Assembly: GCA_964420325.1 (NCBI GenBank) | Contig: CAYQSU010000019.1 | Location: 1-47,118 of the forward strand | Source: CAYQSU01 sp964420325 | GTDB taxonomy: Bacteria > Pseudomonadota > Alphaproteobacteria > Rhodospirillales > Defluviicoccaceae | Reading direction: 5' to 3' | DNA length: 47,118 nucleotides | Part shown: positions 14,615-22,942 of the stretch, one piece after another | Numbering within the stretch: position 1 is the first letter of the stretch | How the letters are laid out: each line of letters opens with the position of its first letter | Made by a program: the position numbers and the translations under genes | Notes under the pieces: generated by a model | Databases searched by the model: none | Told to the model about the DNA's origin: nothing | What the model saw: the letters and a program-made list of their open reading frames with translations, nothing else

Positions 14615-16540
14615 TTGACTAACCTTGCAGCGACGGCGCGCCTGGATGCGATCAACGATCCTGCCGACCTCCGCAGCCTTTCGGAAGACCAGCTCAAGGA
14701 GCTGGCGGCGGAGCTGCGTCAGGAGACGATCCGCGTCGTCTCGATCACGGGAGGCCATCTCGGCGCGAGCCTCGGCGTCATCGAGCTGACGCTCGCTCTG
14801 CACTACGTGTTCGATACGCCCAGGGACCGGCTGATCTGGGACGTCGGCCACCAGGCCTACCCGCACAAGATCCTCACCGGCCGACGCGAGCGGATGCTGA
14901 CGCTGCGCCAGGGTGGAGGGCTCTCAGGTTTCACCAAACGGAGCGAAAGCCCCTACGATGCGTTTGGCGCGGGGCATAGCTCGACGTCCATCTCCGCCGC
15001 GCTGGGGATGGCGGTCGCCCGCGATCTTGCGGGCAGCGATCACACCGTGATCGCCGTCATCGGCGACGGGGCGATGAGCGCCGGCATGGCCTACGAAGCG
15101 CTGAACAACGCGGGCTCGATGGATTGCCGTCTGATCGTCGTCCTCAACGACAACGACATGTCGATCGCGCCGGCGGTGGGCGCGCTGAGTGCGTATCTGT
15201 CGCGGCTGATCTCCTCGCGTCCGTTCCGGTCGGTGCGCCACTTCGCGGCCGACGTGGCGCGCAAGTTCCCGAGGCCTCTGCATGAGGCGGCACGCAAGGC
15301 CGAGGAGTACGCCCGCGGCCTGGTCACCGGCGGCACGCTGTTCGAGGAGCTGGGCTTCTACTACGTCGGGCCCATCGACGGCCACAACCTCGACCACCTC
15401 CTGCCGGTTCTGAAGAACCTGCGCGACGACCAGGAGCCGGGGCCGGTGCTTCTGCACGTCGTCACCCGCAAGGGGCATGGCTATCCGCCGGCCGAGCAGT
15501 CTGCGGACAAGTATCACGGCGTCAGTCGGTTCGATGTCGTCACCGGTCAGCAGGTCAAGCCCAAGGCCAACGCGCCCTCGTACACCAGCGTGTTCGCGCA
15601 ATCCCTCGTCCGCCAAGCCGAGAAGGACGACCGCATCGTCGCCATCACCGCCGCCATGCCGGCCGGGACCGGCCTCGACGGCTTCGAGCAGCGCTTTCCG
15701 GGCCGCTTCTTCGATGTCGGCATCGCCGAGCAGCACGCCGTGACGTTCGCCGCCGGCTTGGCCGCGGAGGGCTACAAGCCGTTTGCCGCGATCTATTCGA
15801 CGTTTCTGCAACGGGCCTACGATCAGGTGGTCCACGACGTTGCCATCCAGAAGCTGCCGGTGCGGTTCGCCATCGACCGCGCCGGCTTCGTCGGCGCCGA
15901 CGGCGCCACCCACGCCGGCTCCTTCGACCTCGCCTACCTCTGCTGCCTGCCGAACATGGTGGTCATGGCGGCGGGCGACGAGGCGGAACTCGTGCACATG
16001 GTGGCGACCGCCGCGGCGATCGACGATCGTCCCTCGGCCTTCCGCTATCCGCGCGGCGACGGCATGGGCGTGACCCTGCCGGCGGAGGGCGTGCCACTGG
16101 CGATCGGCAGGGGGCGCGTGCTTCGCGAAGGCACCCGCATCGCCCTCTTGAGCCTCGGCGGGCGCCTCGGCGAGGCCATGAAGGCCGCCGAGGAGCTGGC
16201 GGCGCGCGGCCTGCCTGCGACCCTCGCCGATGCCCGCTTCGCCAAGCCGCTGGACGAGGATCTGATCCGGCGCCTCGCCCTGGAGCACGAGGTGATGATC
16301 ACGATCGAAGAAGGCTCGGCCGGCGGGTTTGCCGCCCACGTCATGCAGTTCATGGCGATCGAGGGCCTCCTCGACCATGGCCTGCGCTTCCGGCCGATGG
16401 TGCTGCCGGACCGCTTCATCGACCAGGACAAGCCGGAGATCCAATACGAGCAGGCGGGCCTGAACGCCCGCCATGTCGTGGCGATGGCTCTCGCGGCTCT
16501 GGGGATCGGAAAGGAGGCCGCGGAGGCCATCGGCGCGTGA
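14615..16540 (+). CDS. dxs: 1-deoxy-D-xylulose-5-phosphate synthase
   Basis: A 641-residue thiamine-diphosphate enzyme that joins pyruvate and glyceraldehyde 3-phosphate to make DXP, the first step of the MEP isoprenoid pathway, also used for thiamine and pyridoxal. Visible features are DVGHQAYPHKILTGRR, the ThDP/Mg motif GDGAMSAG (150-157) with LNDND, then the pyrimidine domain starting around YTSVFAQSLV, with GIAEQHAVTFAAGLA, and the C-terminal transketolase domain. Length matches the family. The start is TTG 14615, seven bases after GAGGAGA; an upstream ATG at 14519 would overlap ispA and add an unconserved arginine-rich stretch. It stands behind ispA and is followed after 4 bases by tlyA, so the three probably form one unit. 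Confidence 0.95.
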   Translation: MTNLAATARLDAINDPADLRSLSEDQLKELAAELRQETIRVVSITGGHLGASLGVIELTLALHYVFDTPRDRLIWDVGHQAYPHKILTGRRERMLTLRQGGGLSGFTKRSESPYDAFGAGHSSTSISAALGMAVARDLAGSDHTVIAVIGDGAMSAGMAYEALNNAGSMDCRLIVVLNDNDMSIAPAVGALSAYLSRLISSRPFRSVRHFAADVARKFPRPLHEAARKAEEYARGLVTGGTLFEELGFYYVGPIDGHNLDHLLPVLKNLRDDQEPGPVLLHVVTRKGHGYPPAEQSADKYHGVSRFDVVTGQQVKPKANAPSYTSVFAQSLVRQAEKDDRIVAITAAMPAGTGLDGFEQRFPGRFFDVGIAEQHAVTFAAGLAAEGYKPFAAIYSTFLQRAYDQVVHDVAIQKLPVRFAIDRAGFVGADGATHAGSFDLAYLCCLPNMVVMAAGDEAELVHMVATAAAIDDRPSAFRYPRGDGMGVTLPAEGVPLAIGRGRVLREGTRIALLSLGGRLGEAMKAAEELAARGLPATLADARFAKPLDEDLIRRLALEHEVMITIEEGSAGGFAAHVMQFMAIEGLLDHGLRFRPMVLPDRFIDQDKPEIQYEQAGLNARHVVAMALAALGIGKEAAEAIGA

Positions 16541-16544
16541 CCGG

Positions 16545-17300
16545 GTGACCAGCGGCGAGAAGCGACGCCGCCTCGATCAGCTGCTCGTCGAACGGGGCCT
16601 CGCCGAGAGCCGCGCCCGCGCCCAGGCGCTGGTGCTGGCGGGCCTCGTCCAAAGCGGATCGCGCCGCCTGGAGAAACCGGGTCAGCTGCTTGCGCCGGAC
16701 GCTCCCCTCCAGGTCCGCGGCCGGGATCACCCATGGGTCTCGCGCGGCGGCGTCAAGCTTGCCCATGCACTGGATCGCTTCGCGATCGATCCCGAGGGTC
16801 TCATCTGCCTCGATGTCGGCGCCTCGACCGGCGGGTTCACGGACGTCCTTCTGGCGCGGGGCGCAGCACGTGTCTATGCCGTCGACGTCGGCCGCGGCCA
16901 GCTCGCCTGGCGGCTGCGGAACGACGCGAGGGTCGTCGTCCTCGAGCGCACCAACGCGCGGCGGCTGACCGGCCGGCAGGTGCCGGAGCCGGTCAACCTG
17001 GTGGTCTGCGACGTGAGCTTCATCGGCCTCGATAAGGCATTGCCGGCGCCGTTGGCTCTGACCGCCGAGAACGCCGGCCTGATCGCTCTGATCAAGCCTC
17101 AGTTCGAGGTCGGCCGGGCCCAGGTCGAACGAGGTGGCGTGGTCCGGGATCCCGGCGCCAGACAAGCGGCGGTCGAGCGCATCTCCGCCTGGTTGTCGGC
17201 TCTGCCGGGCTGGCGTGTGCTGGGATGGTGCGAGAGCCCGATCACCGGCCCCGAAGGCAACGTCGAGTACCTGATCGCCGCCCGCAAGGCCAAGGCCTGA
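16545..17300 (+). CDS. tlyA: TlyA family RNA methyltransferase / hemolysin-related protein
   Basis: A 251-residue protein with an N-terminal S4 RNA-binding domain (RRLDQLLVERGLAESRARAQ, residues about 8-70) and a C-terminal FtsJ-like Rossmann methyltransferase domain. The SAM-binding motif is LDVGASTGGFTDVLLARGA (from about residue 89), followed by VYAVDVGRGQLAW, then NLVVCDVSFIGL and ALIKPQFE. In mycobacteria TlyA 2'-O-methylates 16S and 23S rRNA; the same is likely here but the site is not readable. GTG 16545 lies only 4 bases after the dxs stop. The ribosome binding site is not clear; coupling to dxs translation is probable. Confidence 0.9.
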   Translation: MTSGEKRRRLDQLLVERGLAESRARAQALVLAGLVQSGSRRLEKPGQLLAPDAPLQVRGRDHPWVSRGGVKLAHALDRFAIDPEGLICLDVGASTGGFTDVLLARGAARVYAVDVGRGQLAWRLRNDARVVVLERTNARRLTGRQVPEPVNLVVCDVSFIGLDKALPAPLALTAENAGLIALIKPQFEVGRAQVERGGVVRDPGARQAAVERISAWLSALPGWRVLGWCESPITGPEGNVEYLIAARKAKA

Positions 17301-17313
17301 GGCGGGGCCCCTC

Positions 17314-17736
17314 TCAGACCGCGGCGGTCTCCGGGACGTGCCGCGCCAGGAACGGCTTGAGGCGCATGTCCTCGCAGAGCACGTGGACGAGCAGCCAGTC
17401 GGAGACGAAATCGTAGAAACCCGAGGTGTCGAAGGTTCCCGGGCTCCACCGGAACTCGTTCTGGAACTGGCGGAGGTGTTCGGCCAGCTCCTGGTGCAGG
17501 CGCCGGTGCGCTTCGTATCGCGGGTAGTGGTACTGCCGCATCAGGCGCTCTTCCCGTTCGAAATGGTACTGGGCGTAGTTCAGCAGATCTTCCAGGACAC
17601 ATTCGATGGCGGCGCGCTCGTCGCCGGCCATGATCATGAAGTGCAGCCGGTTGAGCAGGTCGATCAGATGCTTGTGGTCGGCATCCAAAGCATGGACGCC
17701 CAAGCTCATGTTCTGTCGCCAATGGAGCAAGGTCAT
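17314..17736 (-). CDS. Bacteriohemerythrin
   Basis: A 140-residue single-domain hemerythrin, a four-helix protein that binds O2 at a non-haem di-iron site in the cytoplasm. All seven expected iron ligands are visible: H21 (in DADHKHL), H58 and E62 (HFEREE), H77 and H81 (EAHRRLH), H118 and D123 (VHVLCED). The N-terminal HWRQNMSLGVHALDADHKHL is the family signature. GGAGGG lies just before the ATG at 17736. It is convergent with tlyA with only about 13 bases between the stops. Such proteins serve O2 or iron sensing, storage or delivery; which one applies here is not shown. Confidence 0.95.
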   Translation of the reverse strand: MTLLHWRQNMSLGVHALDADHKHLIDLLNRLHFMIMAGDERAAIECVLEDLLNYAQYHFEREERLMRQYHYPRYEAHRRLHQELAEHLRQFQNEFRWSPGTFDTSGFYDFVSDWLLVHVLCEDMRLKPFLARHVPETAAV

Positions 17737-17912
17737 CGTTCCCTCCGCATGCGGCGCATCGGTTTCTTTGATCGTCGACCGCTCGATCTCGCACCTGCAA
17801 ACAAGGAAAGCCTAGCCCTCCGCCTCCGAGAAAGCAACGGGTTCGTCACCGAAGCGCGGTGCCGAGAGCCGTTTCTCCGGCCGAATCCGCCGCCGGATGC
17901 GGCGAGAGCAGG

Positions 17913-18740
17913 CTAGGGCAGCGGGCGGGGGGAGAGGGTGGCGGCGCCGTGTGCGCGTGCGGCCCGCCACTGTTGAAATTGCTGCCTGCGGCGGGTCGCG
18001 AACTCCGCCTCGGACTCGGCATCCCGTTGACCCCGGGATAAGAGCCGCGAGGGTACGGGTCCATGCCGCGAGCCGCCTGTCGACTGGGAGGAGCGCAGGG
18101 CCCCCAGCCTTGCCATCCGCGCGTAGTCGACCGGCACGATCGTCGACCGGAAGTCCTGTGGCGGCGGCTCCGCTTCGGCGGTCACCTGCCGCTGCTCGTC
18201 CCACAGGCCGATGACCTTGCGCCGATAGGCGTGGTGGAGGTCCGGCGTTGCCGAGTGATAGCGCCCGGCTGCCGTGTGCCACGAGCCGGTCTCGCGGTAG
18301 AGGCTGGCCAGAAAGCGGGCGGCATAGGCGACGTTCGCCGCCGGGTCGAGGGCCTGCTCCAGGGTCTTGAAGGCGTTCGGATGGTAATGCAGATTGACCT
18401 GCATGCAGCCGACGTCGACGTTACGGATCCCCCGGGACTGCAGGTCGCGAACGGCGGCAAGCGCCGCCTGCTTGGTCGGCAGGAAGTGCCCCCTGCCCTC
18501 CGCGGTCACCGTCCACGGCCAGGCAATTGTTGCCTTGCGGGCAGGGCTCCAGCGGCCGGACTCGGCGAGCGCGATCGCCGCCAGCAAGTGCTCGGGGATG
18601 CCGGCGGCCCTCTCCTGGCGCGCGACCTCACGGGCGCAGGCGACCCACGTATCGACCGGACCGTCGGACGGAAACGCCGGTGGCGGCGGCAACGCTGCGA
18701 ACGCCAGGGAGAGGCACAGAACGAAGCGAAGGCTTGGCAC
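17913..18740 (-). CDS. Secreted lytic transglycosylase-like (SLT domain) protein
   Basis: A 275-residue exported protein. From GTG 18740 there is a signal peptide (LRFVLCLSLAFAALPPPPAF), then a goose-lysozyme-like SLT core: HLLAAIALAESGRW with the catalytic Glu60, NVDVGCMQVNLHYH, and LDPAANVAYAARFLASLYRE with GSWHTAAGRYHSAT. These are the motifs of lytic transglycosylases that cleave peptidoglycan glycan strands. The C-terminal 90 residues are polar, Arg/Gln-rich and of unknown role. Proteins of this size and motif set with a VDVGCMQVN segment often serve local peptidoglycan opening for flagella or secretion systems; flagellar genes do occur in the window, but 27 kb away. Upstream extension to 18962 is possible but not supported. 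Confidence 0.82.
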   Translation of the reverse strand: MPSLRFVLCLSLAFAALPPPPAFPSDGPVDTWVACAREVARQERAAGIPEHLLAAIALAESGRWSPARKATIAWPWTVTAEGRGHFLPTKQAALAAVRDLQSRGIRNVDVGCMQVNLHYHPNAFKTLEQALDPAANVAYAARFLASLYRETGSWHTAAGRYHSATPDLHHAYRRKVIGLWDEQRQVTAEAEPPPQDFRSTIVPVDYARMARLGALRSSQSTGGSRHGPVPSRLLSRGQRDAESEAEFATRRRQQFQQWRAARAHGAATLSPRPLP

Positions 18741-18870
18741 TCTATCCGCCGTCCCGAAGGGTTGACCCTCCCTGGCGACGCAAGAACCGCGCCATCCCGT
18801 TGAGGCTCGATCTCTCGGACGGGCCGGGGGGGATCGTCCGCGACGATGCCGGCCCTCCCCCGTCCGGCGT

Positions 18871-19122
18871 TCAGCGCTGCCGCGTCTCGGTTTCGTCGAA
18901 GGGTGGGTCGACGGCCGCATCGGGGTTCTGCCTCGAGCCCTCCAGGGCATCGACGATGGCACGGATGCTCCGGATATCGTCGTCGGAGAAGCCGGCGTTT
19001 CTGATCCGCCGCCGATCCTCTTCCGAGAACGCCTGTGGCGAGAACGCCAGCTTGCGGGCGAACACCTTCATCGTCAGACGAGCCGTGCCGGCTTTCCTGA
19101 CCCGTTCGCCCATGTCGATCAT
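18871..19122 (-). CDS. Small protein of unknown function
   Basis: An 83-residue reading frame with coding-like composition but no family I recognise. It starts at one of several nearby starts: ATG 19122 is used here, ATG 19113 or GTG 19131 are alternatives around a GGGAG. Features are VRKAGTARLTMKVFARKLAF, then SPQAFSEEDRRRIRNAGFSD, DDDIRSIRAIVDALEGSR and an acidic, Pro-rich tail. The pattern F-S-x-E-D-x-x-x-I-x-x-A-G-F-S-D suggests a short helical domain. No signal peptide or membrane segment. It lies between aroC and the SLT gene on the same strand, with 130 bases to the latter. Confidence 0.5.
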   Translation of the reverse strand: MIDMGERVRKAGTARLTMKVFARKLAFSPQAFSEEDRRRIRNAGFSDDDIRSIRAIVDALEGSRQNPDAAVDPPFDETETRQR

Positions 19123-19215
19123 CACTCCCACCGTTGCTTCGCTCGCCGCATCGCCTCGAGCGAGTATTTGATCAGGACTTATAGCAAGTCCTCGGCCGGT
19201 GGGCTGTGATTGCCG

Positions 19216-20298
19216 TCATTCACGCAAGGATTCGCACTGCGCCTTGTGCCGCAGCAGGTGGTCCGCGAGAACGAGGGCGACCATCGCTTCCGCCACGGGC
19301 ACCGCGCGGATGCCGACACAGGGGTCGTGGCGGCCCTTGATGACGATCTCCGCGTCCTCGCCGCGGACGTTGACGGTGCGTTGCGGCTTCGAGATCGAGC
19401 TGGTCGGTTTCATGGCGACGCGAACGACGATGTCGGCCCCGCTCGATAGGCCGCCGAGGATGCCCCCGGCGTGATTGGACAGGAAGGCCACCTCAGTGCC
19501 GACCATGCGCATCTCGTCGTTGTGCTCGAAACCGGTCATCGCGGCGGCGGCGAAGCCGGAGCCGACCTCGACGCCCTTGGCCGCGGGGATGCTCATCAAC
19601 GCCTTGGCGAGATCCGCGTCGAGCCGGTCGAACGTCGGGGCACCGAGGCCCGCGGCAACGCCCGAGGCCACGATCTCGACGATGGCGCCGGTGGAGTTGC
19701 CGTCCTTGCGGACGGCCTCGAGGTGCGCCTCCCAGACGCGGGCGGAGACGGGATCCGGGCACCAGAAGGGGTTGCGGTCGACCTCCTCCCAACTCCACAG
19801 CCCGCGATCGACCGGATGCGGGCCCATCTGCACGAGCGCGCCGCGAATGCGAACCCCATCCCCGAGGACCTTGCGGGCGATGGCGCCGGCGGCCACCCGC
19901 ATGGCGGTTTCGCGGGCGCTCGACCGGCCGCCGCCGCGGTGGTCCCGGATGCCGTATTTCCGGAAGTAGGTGTAATCGGCGTGGCCTGGACGAAACAGGT
20001 CCTTGATCGCGCCATAATCCTTTGGCCGGACGTCCTCGTTGGCGACGGTCAGGCCGATGGGGGCGCCGGTGGTGACTCCCTCGAAGACACCCGAGAGAAT
20101 GCGTATGCGATCCGCCTCCCGGCGCTGGCTGACGTAGCGGGTCTGGCCGGGGCGGCGGCGGTCGAGATAGACCTGGATGTCGTCCTCTGCGAGGCGCAGC
20201 CCGGGGGCCACGCCATCCACGACGGCGCCGATGGCGGGACCGTGGCTCTCGCCGAAGGTCGTGACACGGAACAGATGGCCGAAGGTGTTGCCCGACAT
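19216..20298 (-). CDS. aroC: Chorismate synthase
   Basis: A 360-residue FMN-dependent enzyme that turns 5-enolpyruvylshikimate 3-phosphate into chorismate, the branch point to aromatic amino acids, folate and quinones. Family signatures are plain: GHLFRVTTFGESHGPAIGAV at the start, then RRRPGQTRYVSQRREADRI, GHADYTYFRKYGIRDHRGGG with RSSARETAMRVA, and the C-terminal NHAGGILGGLSSG and RHDPCVGIRAVPVAEAM. The ATG at 20298 lies only 2 bases after the fabI stop, so the two genes form an operon. Length is that of the bacterial enzyme. Confidence 0.97.
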   Translation of the reverse strand: MSGNTFGHLFRVTTFGESHGPAIGAVVDGVAPGLRLAEDDIQVYLDRRRPGQTRYVSQRREADRIRILSGVFEGVTTGAPIGLTVANEDVRPKDYGAIKDLFRPGHADYTYFRKYGIRDHRGGGRSSARETAMRVAAGAIARKVLGDGVRIRGALVQMGPHPVDRGLWSWEEVDRNPFWCPDPVSARVWEAHLEAVRKDGNSTGAIVEIVASGVAAGLGAPTFDRLDADLAKALMSIPAAKGVEVGSGFAAAAMTGFEHNDEMRMVGTEVAFLSNHAGGILGGLSSGADIVVRVAMKPTSSISKPQRTVNVRGEDAEIVIKGRHDPCVGIRAVPVAEAMVALVLADHLLRHKAQCESLRE

Positions 20299-20300
20299 GC

Positions 20301-21140
20301 CTATTGCTGCGGCGTGAAGGTCTCCAGAAGCTGTCGCACCTCCGGGACCGCGTCCACGGCCAGCATGCCGACGACATGGTAGCCGCCGTCGACATGATGG
20401 ATCTCCCCGGTTACGCCCGACGACAGATCGCTGAGCAGGTAGAGAGCCGCGCCCCCGACGTCCTTGAGCGTGATGTTGCGGCGTAGCGGCGAGTTGAACT
20501 GGTTCCAACGCAGGATGTAGCGAAAGTTGCCGATCCCGGACGCGGCCAGGGTCTTCATCGGCCCCGCTGATAATGCGTTGACACGAATTCCCTTTTTCCC
20601 GAGGTCCTCGGCGAGATAGCGGACGCTGGCCTCGAGCGCCGCCTTCGCCACGCCCATGACGTTGTAGTGCGGCGTGACCCGCTCGGCGCCGAGATAGGAA
20701 AGCGTGAGCAGGCTGCCGCCGCTGTTCATCAGGGGCTCGGCCCGCTGACAGACGGCCGTGAACGAGTAGCAGGAGACCAGCATCGTCTCCCGGAAGTTGT
20801 CGGGTGTGGTATCGATGTAACGCCCCTTCAACTGCTCCTTGTCCGAGTATGCGATGGCATGAACGACGAAATCCAGACCGCCCCACACGCGACGGAGCGT
20901 GGCGAAGGCGGCGTCGATCTCGTCGCCGTTGGTGACGTCACAGGAAAGCAGGAGGTTGGAGCCGACCGACTCCGCCAGCGGCGCCACGCGCTTCTGCAGC
21001 GCCTCGCCCTGATAGGTGAAGGCGAGCTCGGCACCGTGGGAACGGGCGGCCTGGGCAATCCCCCAGGCGATCGAGCGGTCGTTGGCGACGCCCATGATCA
21101 GGCCTCGTCTTCCTGCCAAGAGCGACCCGTTTCCACTCAT
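20301..21140 (-). CDS. fabI: Enoyl-[acyl-carrier-protein] reductase (NADH)
   Basis: A 279-residue SDR-fold enzyme that reduces trans-2-enoyl-ACP in the last step of each fatty acid elongation round and is the target of triclosan-type inhibitors. The NAD site shows GLIMGVANDRSIAWGIAQAA. The catalytic Tyr/Lys set is in LSYLGAERVTPHYNVMGVAK: Y149, Y159 and K166. ISTGP-type loop residues appear as VNALSAGPMKTLAASGIG. The start is ATG 21140, eight bases after GGAGAGAGA; the frame is open further upstream but unconserved. It leads aroC and is divergent from the YihY/BrkB gene. Confidence 0.96.
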   Translation of the reverse strand: MSGNGSLLAGRRGLIMGVANDRSIAWGIAQAARSHGAELAFTYQGEALQKRVAPLAESVGSNLLLSCDVTNGDEIDAAFATLRRVWGGLDFVVHAIAYSDKEQLKGRYIDTTPDNFRETMLVSCYSFTAVCQRAEPLMNSGGSLLTLSYLGAERVTPHYNVMGVAKAALEASVRYLAEDLGKKGIRVNALSAGPMKTLAASGIGNFRYILRWNQFNSPLRRNITLKDVGGAALYLLSDLSSGVTGEIHHVDGGYHVVGMLAVDAVPEVRQLLETFTPQQ

Positions 21141-21327
21141 CGAGATCTCTCTCCCCTCCGCGGCCGGCACGAGACCGGGCACGACGAGCGTCGGCAAGGC
21201 GTTTCGCCCTTGCAAGCCATACCAGCCCTCGTTGATGGTCGCGGCGCCGATGATGACGGCCGGTTTCCCAAGCGCTCCCTGGCCATATATGATGGCGACC
21301 AGCGCGTCAATCGGCGGAGGGCCCGGG

Positions 21328-22632
21328 GTGGCGGAGACGTCGCCGGTCGAACAGCGGCTGAGCCAAGCCAGGACGTTTCTCACGTTCGTCTGGCGACGGT
21401 TCAACGAGGACCGCTGCCTGATGGTCGCGGCATCGCTCAGCTACACGTCGCTCCTGGCGCTGGTGCCGCTGATGGCGATCGGCTTTGCCGTGTTGTCGGC
21501 GTTCCCCGTCTTCGAGCAGGTGCAGACGCAGCTCCAGCGGTTCGTCTTCGCCAATTTCCTGCCCGAAGCCGTCGACGAGGTGGAGCGCTATCTGAACGAG
21601 TTCGTCGGCAAGGCCCGCGGCCTGACGGCGATCGGCGTGATCGGCTTGGCGGCGACGTCGCTGCTCCTGTTCTCGACCATAGAAGCGGCCGTCGACGCCA
21701 TCTTCCGCGTCTCCAAACCCCGCCCCTTGGCCCAGAGACTTCTTGTCTTCTGGGCGATCCTGTCACTGGGACCGCTGCTCATGGGGGCGAGCTTCTCGAT
21801 CGGCACCTACCTCTACGCGTACACCGAGTCGCTGGAGGTGGAGGCGGTCAGCGGGCCGATGGCGGTGCTGGTGACCGCGTTGCCGACGACACTGGCGATC
21901 GTCGCGTTCGCGCTGTTCTACCTGATCCTGCCCAATCGCCCGGTGAAGGCGATGCACGCACTCGTCGGTGCAATCGTTGCGGGCCTCGCCTTCACCGCGC
22001 TTCGCTATGGCTTCACCGTCTACCTCGGGTACTCCGCCTCATACACGACCCTGTACGGGGCGCTGGCGATCGTGCCCATCTTCCTGATGTGGATGTATCT
22101 GTCATGGGCGGTCGTCCTCACGGGCGCCGTCATCACCGCCGCCCTGCCGACGTGGCGCCGGCCCGGCTCACTTGACGCGACCATCCTTTCGCCCGGCGAA
22201 CGCCTGGCCTTGGCGCTGGATCTGCTTGCCGTCCTGTTCGGAGCGGCCCAGGGAGGCGGCGGGGTCAGGCGTCGCCAACTCATCGGCGCGGCAACGGCGG
22301 CCGATGCGGCGGTCGACGAGATGCTGGCCACGCTCCGCAAGGCGCGTTTCGCTGACCTCACGGCCAGCGGCAGATGGTTGTTGGCGCGGGATCTGGCGGC
22401 GACCACTCTCTACGATCTTCATCTCGCCCTCGGCATCGAGGTTCGGCTCCCGGACCTGCCGGCGCAGGCCGGTGGATCGCCCTGGCGACGCCGCGTCGCA
22501 AGCATCCTCCACGCCGAGGACGAGCATCGCCAAGCTGCGATGGACGTGAGCCTCCGAGACCTCCTGGTCGCGCCCGACGATCGAACGCGCGGCGCGGCAG
22601 CGGCGCCGGTTTCAGTCCGGCGGTCGTCTTAG
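21328..22632 (+). CDS. YihY/BrkB family inner-membrane protein
   Basis: A 434-residue membrane protein of the family once misnamed ribonuclease BN. The typical opening SLSYTSLLALVPLMAIGFAV is followed by five more hydrophobic segments: GLTAIGVIGLAATSLLLFST, VFWAILSLGPLLMGASFSIG, VTALPTTLAIVAFALFYLIL, AMHALVGAIVAGLAFTALRY and LAIVPIFLMWMYLSWAVVLT. The C-terminal 150 residues form a soluble domain with an Arg-rich end. The family's function is not settled; transport or envelope roles have been proposed. GTG 21328 follows GGAGG by 7 bases. Its 3' end overlaps the convergent cbpM gene by 21 bases. A TATGAT at 21288-21293 may be its -10 box. Confidence 0.88.
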   Translation: MAETSPVEQRLSQARTFLTFVWRRFNEDRCLMVAASLSYTSLLALVPLMAIGFAVLSAFPVFEQVQTQLQRFVFANFLPEAVDEVERYLNEFVGKARGLTAIGVIGLAATSLLLFSTIEAAVDAIFRVSKPRPLAQRLLVFWAILSLGPLLMGASFSIGTYLYAYTESLEVEAVSGPMAVLVTALPTTLAIVAFALFYLILPNRPVKAMHALVGAIVAGLAFTALRYGFTVYLGYSASYTTLYGALAIVPIFLMWMYLSWAVVLTGAVITAALPTWRRPGSLDATILSPGERLALALDLLAVLFGAAQGGGGVRRRQLIGAATAADAAVDEMLATLRKARFADLTASGRWLLARDLAATTLYDLHLALGIEVRLPDLPAQAGGSPWRRRVASILHAEDEHRQAAMDVSLRDLLVAPDDRTRGAAAAPVSVRRSS

Positions 22633-22935
22633 CCTCGCGCGAATCTCGTCCCGCACCGATTCGGGAAGCGTCTCGACGGCTTCTTCCACCGCCCTCAGCA
22701 TCTGGCGCGCAGCGTACAGTTGATCGAGCAGGGACAGCACCACCCCCATCGCCTCGTCGTCGAGCATCAAATCCCGATGCAGCTCACGGATCAGCTCGAT
22801 CCGTGCCCGATCCACCTCGTCGAACTCCAACCCGCTTTCCGTGCGTCGAGGGCGGACCCAGCGCTGGTCGATCCACCCGGTCAGCTCGACCTCGGTTACG
22901 CGGCTCAGCCGAATGATCTCGTCGAACGTTGCCAT
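22612..22935 (-). CDS. cbpM: Chaperone modulator CbpM (MerR-like)
   Basis: A 107-residue partner of the J-protein encoded immediately upstream. CbpM binds the J-domain of CbpA and blocks its action on DnaK. The N-terminus FDEIIRLSRVTEVELTGWID followed by QRWVRPRR is the MerR-like winged-helix part; the rest (DRARIELIRELHRDLMLDDE and VVLSLLDQLYAARQMLRAVE) is helical, as in the family. The ATG at 22935 lies 7 bases after the cbpA stop, so translation is coupled. The end of the gene overlaps the convergent YihY/BrkB gene by 21 bases, an unusual long stop-to-stop overlap for two conserved genes. Confidence 0.87.
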   Translation of the reverse strand: MATFDEIIRLSRVTEVELTGWIDQRWVRPRRTESGLEFDEVDRARIELIRELHRDLMLDDEAMGVVLSLLDQLYAARQMLRAVEEAVETLPESVRDEIRARLRRPPD

Positions 22936-22942
22936 CGACGGC

